Part shown: one piece after another, positions 58,101 to 61,060 of the stretch | Numbering within the stretch: position 1 is the first letter of the stretch | Layout: each line of letters opens with the position of its first letter | Assembly (NCBI GenBank): GCA_036898135.1 | Contig: CM072515.1 | Span: 22,689,700-22,753,699, forward strand | Direction of reading: 5' to 3' | DNA from: Oncomelania hupensis | Lineage: Eukaryota; Mollusca; Gastropoda; Littorinimorpha; Pomatiopsidae | Length of the DNA stretch: 64,000 nt | The notes under the pieces: model-generated | What the model was told of the DNA's origin: nothing | The model's input: the letters and a program-made list of their open reading frames with translations, nothing else | Databases searched by the model: none | Made by a program: the position numbers and the translations under genes

Positions 58101-59489
58101 TCCCCAAACAACATCCTCTAAACTATGCTACAGCTAAAAAGAAGAGAAAAGTAAGCTGAAGAACTTACATTTCTATTAAAAAAAAATTGAAACAGCAAAC
58201 TAAATCATTAAAAAAAAACTTTTAAAAAAATCACTACTAATAAGGTCGTTCATGAAGTAGTCATAAACTGTATATTCTAGGCAGAAGAACGATGATGCAA
58301 CGAAGTATCGGAACGGGCAAGGATATATACACTCGTCTGTTTGCAGTTTCATCTGTGTGTACGAAATCATCGGTGAACATGTTTTCTCTTATCAGGGCCC
58401 TATTATTTGAAACAAACTGCCAGTTTCTCTCAGAAATTCACCTTCAATTCGGCTGTTTAAATCTTCTCTTAAAACTAATTATTTTCTTTCCTCTGATTTA
58501 AATCGATTAAGCAGATTTACAAAGTCTTAGTTCGTGTGTGAGTGTGTGCGCATGAATGATTGATTGTGTGTGTATGCGAGTAATTAGTTTATATATATAA
58601 GGTTACTGTTAATAATTAATGAGTTTTCCTCATTTTGTTTTATAGTTAAAGCTGTGTACTCATGTAAGCGCCTAGAGCTAAGTCTAGATTATGTGCATAA
58701 ATAGTAGTAGTAGTAGCATACATGTCAAGTCTTACGTTTTTTCCATAATTCTTACGTATTTTCTTCTTTTTTTTCACCTTACGGCGTAAGATGAAAATCT
58801 TACGTATTTTTTCTTTTCCCCGACCCTTTTTTTTTTAATCCGAAATTTTTATTTTATTTCAATCCGAAATACAGCCTAGAGAACAATTCTGAGTCACGCT
58901 CGCTCGCAATCGTGATCTCGGAGGAAGTACGGGCCTTGCGCATGCCCATAGCATTTCTATACACTGTTTCCGTCTTGGAGGAAAGGTTTCCGTTCATTCA
59001 GCTCCAGTGTCAGAATGCTGGAGAAGGGGAAGTAATGCACTGATGACTATAACATAGATCACCAGTGACATAATTGTGTGCAACGCAGTGTATTTCTTTT
59101 TTCTATTAAGTAATTTGGATTTTTTTTTTTTGTGGTGTTTTTTTGAGAGGGGGGGGGGGGGGGGGGGAGGGAGAGAGGGGTGTTTTTTATTTTCTGCAAT
59201 AGATAAAGCACAGTAAGTAAACGATAAAGCACAGTATGAAAGTTTTTTTTTTTTTTTTAAATCTTATTAAGTTGTTTGTTTGTATGGTACAGTGTTTGTT
59301 ATTTTAAAAAATGCAGGTGAATTTGCGTGTGTTTGCTAAAATTATTATTATTGTTTTTTTTAATTAATTATTTGTATGTGCGTGTTTACCGTTTTACGCA
59401 TTTCTTATGGTTTTCGATAGAAAATTATGGTCTCTCGGGGCAAAAATTATGGTCAGAAGCTCCAAGAGCTTGACATGTATGTAGTAGTA

Positions 59490-59525
<36 letters not shown>

Positions 59526-59804
59526 TAAATAAATAAATACTGTTTGTTTCTGCAGACCGAGACAGCAAAACTTACACTTCTTCACGATGAGCTTAGTTGA
59601 AGACGAGCTGGAGGACATGCGTGATGACAGATCCTCCTTGCCTGAAGGATACTCTTTGACTTCCTGGATGCGCTGCGAAGGCAAACGCTTGCCAATAAGA
59701 ATCATGACCATCTCCATCACCTGACCCACTAGCAGCGGGGGGTTCTGGAAGTTCTTCAGGCGCTCGATGCACTGTCGGTCCACCTTGCCTTTCCACACCA
59801 GTAC
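17415..59804 (-). CDS. Divergent dynein heavy chain, C-terminal 1,545 residues (stalk to stop); DNHD1-like candidate
   Basis: Twenty-seven exons join in frame from 59804 to a TAA at 17415-17417 (4,638 bases). In order: end of stalk coil 1 and the tip motif FQNPPLLVGQVMEMVMILIG (residues ~18-37); tip (to ~200); stalk coil 2 (~200-300); AAA5 (~305-560); AAA5-AAA6 linker (~565-715); AAA6 (~770-1000, with GQWVLLHNAHNCPHL); then the C-terminal domain ending CPVYHSRI...ALRGLSATIRPY. Dynein heavy chains are ATP-driven minus-end microtubule motors. AAA1-AAA4 would be encoded beyond the right edge. Usual signatures are eroded: the AAA5 ENG...WPLMIDPQ segment reads LENSCFLMQ...WPLICDPT, and the PVLLENVGE segment reads IPLLVTDCDIQ. 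That divergence suggests DNHD1 or another non-canonical axonemal dynein; the subfamily is inferred, the dynein identity is firm. Confidence 0.85.
17614..17696. repeat. (AAT)n / (ATT)n microsatellite
   Basis: A run of AAT followed directly by a run of ATT, forming a potential hairpin. Confidence 0.95.
17785..18119 (+). mobile_element. tRNA-derived SINE
   Basis: It has a tRNA-like head with an A-box-like GTGGCCAAGTGGGCTAAGGC and a B box GGTTCGATCC at 17868-17877. A unique body follows, and an A-rich tail. It lies in the last dynein intron. Confidence 0.7.
18412..20301 (+). mobile_element. hAT transposon with a 405-residue open frame
   Basis: Inverted ends CAGGGCCGGAC and GTCTGGCCCTG, each flanked by ATATC. 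It carries an intact C-terminal transposase frame but lacks the N-terminal catalytic part. It is inserted in the last dynein intron, antisense to the gene. Confidence 0.8.
18684..19901 (+). CDS. hAT-family transposase, N-terminally truncated
   Basis: An open frame of 405 residues resembling the C-terminal half of THAP/hAT transposases (P52rIPK-like). Early FFSNSPKRQRKLEDTIES and CRTRWVEKHEALEVY are family hallmarks. The end holds the dimerisation block, LPVTTAECERSNSQLSNLKN followed by LRSTMGQHRLNGLALL. The usual N-terminal DNA-binding domain and first catalytic aspartates are absent, so it should not be active alone. The first ATG is taken as start, but the true frame may have begun upstream, before the deletion. 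The absence of stops over 1.2 kb suggests a young insertion or recent constraint. Confidence 0.8.
   Translation: MHASHSLSLCIVKACGLPAVKNMMGALRKLSLFFSNSPKRQRKLEDTIESSQPDTSKTKFVDLCRTRWVEKHEALEVYTSLFLVVHDCLGQMCEDSDNWDSETLTKATGFLHTLSSSAFLVAFIVVRNCLRYLKPLTVKLQKRTKDVVDAYREIKAVSNCMSSIRRDVDTAFVAWFGEVSKMANALTTDVIVPRQASRQTLRDNQPAATPEEYFKISIAIPFLEHLSIELDSRFKNADLAVDGLCLVPSTLIDNQDGFMQVPEGVKTLAMLWESDLPDNATLDAEYQRWVCKWRSAAENATAIIPSTASEALKHCDRDFYPNLFIMLKNLCTLPVTTAECERSNSQLSNLKNYLRSTMGQHRLNGLALLKVHRDVDIDFKEAVNCFARRYNSQMVLMPRNLVQQD
20451..20621 (-). CDS. Dynein exon: C-terminal domain
   Basis: GMFVFGIHVWGCAWEKTTGE and LPVVHLTCWP match the G.Y.HGL.LEGA.W....G.L and MP.I.L.P blocks. Confidence 0.9.
20783..20947 (-). 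CDS. Dynein exon: C-terminal domain
   Basis: PAYWLGAFFNPRGLLALVKQ then FVFQTEVTSRDKDH matches the P..FWLSGFF.PQ.FLT...Q..AR......D...F..EV block. Confidence 0.9.
21307..21516 (-). CDS. Dynein exon: C-terminal domain
   Basis: It encodes LLGDQMSEHTLSVADDLYHL and IPQLWCQMSGNSAPPLTWGL, matching the L...L....VP..W...SYPSLKPL..W block. Confidence 0.9.
21889..22005 (-). CDS. Dynein exon: C-terminal domain
   Basis: NNFIMKELEIMYKLLNEIKS matches the V..QE..RFN.LL..I..SL helix. GTAAGT donor, 39 codons. Confidence 0.85.
22431..23572 (-). mobile_element. 5'-truncated LINE with (GGATA)n tail
   Basis: The minus-strand tail is GGATA repeats (22431-22459) preceded by CGAGTTACGGGAT, shared with the 11.3 kb LINE. 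It includes DFKKMFDRNWHAALWA and GVRQGCLLSPTLFNIFLERI at 23565-23335, then a frame to 22663 with FKYLGSIVSG, YACEAWTLTADLQRRIQSME and LRWYGHVTR. It is broken between the two parts. It lies in a dynein intron. Confidence 0.8.
23585..23835. repeat. Tandem duplication of ~145 bases
   Basis: The stretch with ACTATTGAATTGATACCTGA, then TTCAACAAATAAA and TTTTCATA, recurs at about 23737-23820 with moderate divergence, next to the LINE's truncated end. Confidence 0.6.
23861..24024 (-). CDS. Dynein exon: C-terminal domain
   Basis: 164 bases encoding GPPLAGVSSQSNNPAIVEQG and LWEICYSMLQRVPKAYNK, the latter resembling the ...I...LP..FD helix. In phase on both sides. Confidence 0.75.
24369..24486 (-). 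CDS. Dynein exon: C-terminal domain
   Basis: 118 bases encoding TLLGDDQYVFTRLNKVFDVM and a proline-rich end (PRPPTPFI). GTAAGT donor. Confidence 0.75.
24809..24879. repeat. (AAT)n microsatellite
   Basis: A pure AAT run, followed by TTATATAGCACCGCATT, a tail-like sequence typical of SINE or LINE ends. Confidence 0.95.
25000..26890. other. Intron sequence, no gene seen
   Basis: Lies between the dynein exons at 24369-24486 and 26895-27025. I see AT-rich sequence with short G-rich and A-rich runs and no supported exon or element. Confidence 0.6.
26840..27130. repeat. (GAT)n microsatellite beside a dynein exon
   Basis: ATGATGATG-type triplets at about 27055-27122, just upstream of the exon at 26895-27025 in transcript direction, so they lie near its acceptor. 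Confidence 0.85.
26895..27025 (-). CDS. Dynein exon: C-terminal domain
   Basis: It encodes KYRLPQAFFNPNVRLNTLIQ and FLDVPEGCHLHPNVE. The end matches the PE.FGLH.NA.I motif. Confidence 0.85.
27369..27500. repeat. Dispersed repeat, also at 48478-48605
   Basis: ACAAGGTTTTTGGGGTGGCAT and the following ~120 bases match a second intron site at 48.5 kb. It gives an open frame on the minus strand but is not a dynein exon. Confidence 0.7.
27563..27674 (-). CDS. Dynein exon: C-terminal domain start
   Basis: IVYGSYIRDLVDQQSLSAMV is the counterpart of the YGGRVTDDWDRRLL motif, and only YG and the first Asp survive. The GTAAGC donor leaves one base that completes a Leu with the next exon. Confidence 0.85.
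28356..28676 (-). CDS. Dynein exon: AAA6 end
   Basis: AMLHNLCYIHAAIQLRARFG followed by GGWNMPEDFANIGFHELQEA matches the L.FGL.FFHA...ER.KFG.LGWN.PYEF block. TSWTGIRYILAE matches the P...L.YL.GE block. Confidence 0.95.
28778..28935. repeat. Minisatellite, left block
   Basis: Three 32-base units with GGAGCATTACATAATATAAC, then shorter ATAATATAACAACAAACAAAC units. The array resumes at 29846, after an inserted ~910 bases. Confidence 0.85.
28936..29845. mobile_element. Probable solo LTR
   Basis: This block begins TGTAGAGAATG and ends CCGTTACA, flanked by ATTAC and ATAAC. It interrupts a minisatellite present on both sides. It has a TATA-like GTATATAGG near 29228, a hairpin at 29398-29432 and a ~63-base tandem duplication at 29452-29578. 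No internal viral-type coding region is present. LTR identity is inferred from the TG...CA ends. Confidence 0.45.
29846..30260. repeat. Minisatellite, right block
   Basis: Variants of CATAATATAACAACAAACAAA repeat about twenty times. Long Val/Leu/Cys-rich open frames on the minus strand are artefacts of this repeat. Confidence 0.95.
30455..30566. repeat. Compound (ATG)n, (GAA)n, (CAA)n microsatellite
   Basis: Runs of ATG, AGA/GAA and ACA triplets lie end to end, just downstream of a dynein exon's donor. Confidence 0.95.
30632..30832 (-). CDS. Dynein exon: AAA6 core
   Basis: GQWVLLHNAHNCPHLLNAVE and FRLWITTKAMLGVLPVRLMQ, then NSVKAI, match the G.WV.LQNCHL...W and FRLWLTS.P...FP...LQNG.K signatures. 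This is one of the clearest dynein exons. Confidence 0.95.
31200..31810 (+). mobile_element. Possible LTR-like fragment
   Basis: It has a TATA-like ACTATATAAGTG near 31560, followed by GAATAAAAG near 31650 in the spacing of an LTR promoter and polyadenylation signal, and ends ...GTGTAACA. I could not find a matching left end. Confidence 0.25.
32207..32429 (-). CDS. Dynein exon: AAA6 nucleotide-pocket region
   Basis: PTIPIILLFDNEAEVCVKLF corresponds to the TPI.F.LSPG.DP block. SVRKQIQKGMAE corresponds to the helix before the W..LQNCHL strand. The LSPG and GQGQ motifs are missing. The donor is taken as GTTGGT after GMAE because the next exon (GQWVLLHN) then joins in the conserved register. Frame stays open well into the intron. 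Confidence 0.8.
33389..33624 (-). CDS. Dynein exon: AAA6 entry
   Basis: FEWFQEMFDRMPRDGRETQW and PLPDKM then MQRLCVVRAVRSDRLIHAAN match the W..W....P.....P......F..LLLLR..RPDR......F motif. GTGAGT donor. Confidence 0.9.
33905..34078 (-). CDS. Dynein exon: linker to AAA6
   Basis: 58 codons, including SVVMSALGYIQPPDSRIVQA and DWMTDDQFHNLQ. The last part resembles the WL....W..L motif before AAA6. Confidence 0.8.
34831..35128 (-). CDS. Dynein exon: AAA5-AAA6 linker
   Basis: It includes AREGFRVIAQRAAVCFDTT, INPLYQTSFSQFTALFQAAI and MRSLFERDRLVYSLLLAIE. These are the clear equivalents of the YRPVA.R, P.YQFSL..F..LF and LF..HKL.FSF.L blocks. Confidence 0.9.
35845..35990 (-). CDS. Dynein exon: AAA5-AAA6 linker coil
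   Basis: 146 bases of charged helix (NMLNLDRLEKHMRQQL, then RKLADLKKQFDETQD), in phase between its neighbours. Confidence 0.75.
36183..36365 (+). mobile_element. tRNA-derived SINE
   Basis: It has head GTGCCTGGTGGCTCAGTTGA, B box GGTTCAAACCC at 36238-36248, and tail GGGTATTGGATGCAGTCAAT. The tail recurs alone at 42275-42300. Confidence 0.65.
36451..36510. repeat. (ATT)n microsatellite
   Basis: A pure ATT triplet run of about 60 bases. Confidence 0.95.
36647..36856 (-). CDS. Dynein exon: end of AAA5 and start of linker helix
   Basis: DPRFRLFLHTTGEPQTVPHS corresponds to the P.FRFYITTKL.NPHY block. EEELLNIFMAHEKARLENES corresponds to the QLL..VV..EKPELE helix. Confidence 0.85.
37072..38210 (-). 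mobile_element. hAT transposon keeping the N-terminal transposase half
   Basis: Starts CAGGGTTCCCAC, ends CCGTACGAACCCTG, and is flanked by CTTACT on both sides. Subterminal TTCAAGGGGTTTTCAAGGG arrays sit at both ends. Same terminal family as 5394-6683 and 57671-58034. It is inserted in a dynein intron. Confidence 0.8.
37103..37849 (-). CDS. hAT-family transposase, N-terminal half
   Basis: A 248-residue open frame. Residues ~25-65 hold a zinc-finger-like FYCKLCKKN...VVSHTKGKKH (two Cys, two His), a likely DNA-binding domain. Residues ~150-215 (YKCGETKSRYLATFGIAP, then YVLLFDESLN and DIHIRFW) match the start of the catalytic region of a widespread hAT group; the DES aspartate is a candidate catalytic residue. 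It runs into the TIR (ENPLKTP) and stops, so the C-terminal catalytic and dimerisation parts are missing. Confidence 0.7.
   Translation of the reverse strand: MLKMPKGSCVFQKSWLKKEEFSFWIKEVEDKHAFYCKLCKKNVDVRAMGEAAVVSHTKGKKHMELQKASKPVVKLAEFVSASASTSLQTAVTPANKQCQPSIPTSISGTEVLEAEVLWTIHLVNSHHSFRSAQDNAFLFSKMFKQSPVALNYKCGETKSRYLATFGIAPSQNEYVLLFDESLNKELKQKQLDIHIRFWSEGKVSTEYLTSKFLGHAFASTICEELEPLLTDLGYRQLLQSLENPLKTP
39042..39905 (-). mobile_element. piggyBac-like element, internally deleted
   Basis: Flanked by TTAA on both sides (39038-39041 and 39906-39909) with inverted ends CCCCTTCCCTG and CAGTTAAGGGG. The minus strand encodes an acidic N-terminal piece (39598-39404: DQDSDDEDLRDRSDSEADKE), as in piggyBac transposases; the catalytic core is gone. 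Confidence 0.7.
40045..40200 (-). CDS. Dynein exon: AAA5
   Basis: EMRSQLENCLADGIPLLVTD parallels the L..AI..G.PVLLENV block. The glutamate/asparagine-rich canonical residues are absent. GTAAGT donor. Confidence 0.8.
40644..41474 (+). mobile_element. Tigger/pogo-type element, internally deleted
   Basis: Inverted ends CAGTGGAACCTCCGGTAT and ATACCGGAGGTTCCACTG, flanked by TA. From the ATG at 40944 it encodes ASRKRKVLSLQERMKVIE, the CENP-B-like helix-turn-helix of Tigger transposases, then breaks down by frameshift near 41025. Confidence 0.8.
41510..41695 (-). CDS. Dynein exon: AAA5 core
   Basis: It encodes IDIMKLEMQRLPTTRLMLEN and AWPLICDPTSRVLDWL, the counterpart of the GLP...ENG...WPLMIDPQ..A..W block. 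Several hallmark residues are replaced, notably the ENG triad. Confidence 0.85.
42054..42162 (-). CDS. Dynein exon: AAA5
   Basis: 109 bases encoding RMGEFFMQVCEHHGLPLHKN and the segment to EFLYTP, in phase with both neighbours. GTAAGT donor. Confidence 0.75.
42454..42582 (-). CDS. Dynein exon: coil 2 end and AAA5 entry
   Basis: LKDQESLWRQYVKDNSSNEL followed by ANCLTAAGFLTYSGAVNVD matches the conserved L..AAFLSYLGPF segment at the stalk-AAA5 junction. Confidence 0.85.
42978..43097. repeat. (ATT)n microsatellite
   Basis: About 120 bases of ATT with few interruptions. Confidence 0.95.
43430..43500. repeat. Dispersed repeat end, also at 34196-34258
   Basis: TTTCCAGCTCAAGAGCTGCT and flanks recur at 34.2 kb. 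The sequence resembles the 3' end of a SINE or LINE. Confidence 0.55.
43593..43786 (-). CDS. Dynein exon: acidic insert and stalk coil 2
   Basis: It starts with an acidic, proline-rich insert (PKEEEVPPPEDPEEELSEAD), then a coiled coil through NSMNERLKAASVTVER. It is separated from the previous exon by a 9.7 kb intron. Confidence 0.8.
43830..45955. other. Intron sequence, no gene seen
   Basis: Part of the 9.7 kb dynein intron. AT-rich sequence with no supported element. Confidence 0.6.
45961..46140 (+). mobile_element. tRNA-derived SINE
   Basis: A-box-like AGCACAGTGGTAGAACATTC, B box GGTTCGAATCC at 46015-46025, and a short body ending in CAAACAAACAA. Confidence 0.7.
46150..50650. other. Intron sequence with scattered repeats
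   Basis: It holds second copies of two dispersed repeats (48247-48350 and 48478-48605) and a pair of diverged direct repeats (49563-49640 and 49732-49812). A short minus-strand frame near 48.7-48.95 kb starts with a hydrophobic stretch and has no recognised relatives. No gene is supported. Confidence 0.5.
51116..52026 (+). other. Possible antisense transcript or retro-fragment inside the dynein intron
   Basis: An ATG in good context at 51116 opens MADDLKMSASNDV and 23 codons, ending at a stop just before a consensus donor (TTGGTAAGTAC, 51190-51200). A TTGTTGTAG acceptor near 51798 precedes a peptide-like stretch (GANAKQLDKKSMD, then KYCSLQKSIKRPNGKEKLDS) interrupted by two stops. It could be a decayed gene or a noncoding transcript. 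Confidence 0.25.
52694..53137 (+). mobile_element. Long tRNA-derived SINE
   Basis: tRNA-like head with GGTGGTCTAATGGTAG and B box GGTTTGAGCC (52746-52755). A long central domain includes GTCCCTGGGAAAGACACTTT, resembling conserved SINE core domains, and a tail TAAGTGCGCTATAAAAATCC is followed by AAT repeats. Confidence 0.7.
53225..53405. repeat. Two tandem ~90-base units
   Basis: ATATCAGTACATAGACT through CACATTGTGATT and ACAGAAAGACA appears twice. It lies just past a dynein exon donor. Confidence 0.7.
53473..53714 (-). CDS. Dynein exon: tip exit and start of stalk coil 2
   Basis: It opens with a Ser-rich stretch (KSTRSASPQSRSSG), then KYSSEDCATLVQYTIAIVEY, equivalent to the conserved tip-exit helix. 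The coil ELEREIEENERLQKQAEAE follows. Donor GTGAGT. Confidence 0.85.
53945..54063. repeat. Direct repeat of the loop at 54265-54338
   Basis: CTCAACTGCCTGCAAATATAG and AGAAGACGAGACAAGA, then TTTTCTGTACATGTAT, also fill the loop of the foldback at 54182-54414. Confidence 0.7.
54182..54414. repeat. Foldback: 74-base inverted repeat
   Basis: The left arm 54182-54255 and right arm 54341-54414 are reverse complements with about two mismatches, separated by an 85-base loop. Confidence 0.85.
54829..54909 (-). CDS. Dynein exon: tip, Gly-rich segment
   Basis: 81 bases encoding AVESYLAVSKDGQLGVTGEG and SMLENAS, in phase with both neighbours. The segment has no clear counterpart in canonical axonemal tips that I can recall. 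Confidence 0.7.
55551..55691 (-). CDS. Dynein exon: microtubule-binding tip
   Basis: It encodes a basic KTTKDGERFDRAQWKNMQQT followed by MHNVSWEDGLPADVLQ, equivalent to the tip helix region of other heavy chains. 141 bases, with GTACTT donor and TTGACAG acceptor. Confidence 0.8.
57512..57529 (-). CDS. Possible 18-base microexon in the dynein tip
   Basis: TTTTCAG precedes 18 bases (encoding roughly ERQKS) followed by GTTGGA. It fits the phases of the exons on both sides, but those two also join in frame without it, so it would be an optional cassette. The donor is weak. Confidence 0.35.
57671..58034. mobile_element. Short non-autonomous hAT element
   Basis: Begins CAGGGTTTGTAC and ends GGACGAACCCTG, with subterminal arrays of TTTTCCAGAC on both sides. 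The ends match the hAT family at 5394 and 37072. It has no coding remnant. Confidence 0.65.
58717..59481. mobile_element. Unassigned DNA element with 13-base inverted ends
   Basis: CATACATGTCAAG at the left and CTTGACATGTATG at the right are exact inverses, set in TAG/TAGTAG repeats. The interior has CTTACGTATTTT repeats and T- and G-runs, with no coding potential seen. Confidence 0.55.
59489..59535. repeat. (AAT)n microsatellite
   Basis: TAGTAG passing into a pure AAT run, about 40 bases from the donor of the dynein exon at 59576-59804. Confidence 0.9.
59576..59804 (-). CDS. Dynein exon 1 of window: stalk coil 1 end and microtubule-binding tip entry
   Basis: It encodes VLVWKGKVDRQCIERLKNF and the tip-entry motif NPPLLVGQVMEMVMILIG, matching the PP..V..VMEAV..LLG motif of dynein stalks. 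It ends in a serine run and KLIVKK before a GTAAGT donor. The acceptor is TATCCAAG. Earlier exons are not in the window. Confidence 0.85.
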
Positions 59805-60633
59805 CTTGGATAGGAAAATGGTATGAGCGATACATTGGCACAATGAAAGGGACAAAAGAAATGTGTACACACACGTTAATTAGAGTTATAATGCTGTTTT
59901 TGGTGATGATAATTTCTCTGTAACACGACTAATAAAACTAGTGAATACAAAATTTTGCTATCTTTTCATTTATTCATCTGAAGCCAAATATGGATGCTAC
60001 GTTTTGTTTTGCATTGTCAAATACATATACATGATTTTGTGCCACAGTCATAAAAGTCAATTGGAGTTACTTTCTGCTTATTTGAAATGTTGACTTTATC
60101 ATGACAGTAGAAACAGTAGGCTTGAGTAGCAGATGTTGATCACTAGTTATAATACAATTAGGTGTATACTGTGAGTGTGTTCCCATTGCGTAATATTAAT
60201 GCTTGATGGCTTCTTCAGTTGTGTGTATGCATTGCGTATTGTTTGAGCTGTATATATCTTATGCAAAAAAAATCACACACTCAAATACTTCCTCTTGTTT
60301 AACCAAAATCTCAACCAGAAAGCTGTAATACTATATTTGTTTATCAAACCAGATATCAACTAGATATTATGCTGTAATAAATGACTGCATGAAAACTGCT
60401 GCTATTTTACTGTCTATTTTTTCAAAATTGTTATAACTTCTGTAATAGATAGAAAGTTGTTTGTCCACAATAAAAAATTTTAAAAGCCTATTAAACAATA
60501 TGGAACAATAATATAGGGTGTTCCAAAAGTCTTGGTCACATTTTGACATTGAATATTTCCGAAACTATTAAGGATATAAAAACGCATCTGGTAAATTCAG
60601 AAAGCTTGTAATCTCAATTTTTACATGGAATGT

Positions 60634-60717
60634 TCAAAGATGTTCAATGTGAGCACCATTGGTCACACGACACACATAAAGCCGATAGTCAAATTCTTGC
60701 CAAACGCGTCCCAGCAT
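60634..60717 (-). pseudogene. Tc1/mariner-like transposase, last 27 codons
   Basis: MLGRVWQEFDYRLYVC, then RVTNGAHIEHL and a TGA. This is the conserved C-terminus of a DDE-type transposase. Nothing upstream of it remains beyond a few codons. Confidence 0.65.
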
Positions 60718-61060
60718 TTTCTGGTTGAGTGAACGCCATTATTGGGTCTTAAAAGAAATAAAAAAAATCAAATGCTTTACAAAAAACTTAATGTAATTAG
60801 CTTTAAAATGGCACAACTTTTATCTTACTACCATTCATAGTAATTGAGATATGGGGACTTCAAATTGTTGATTGATTGATTGATTGTTGCTTTAGGTCCA
60901 GCGGACTCTTCCGAGCCAAATCAGGACCGGACAACCCCCGATCCGCATAAAAGATCTGCTGAAACAACCCTAGTGGGAAAATTGAATGCCCTCCACCGGC
61001 CAGTCACTTTACAATAAAAACATCCCACGCAGGGGACGGCTGAGGCTTTACCCCAACTAC

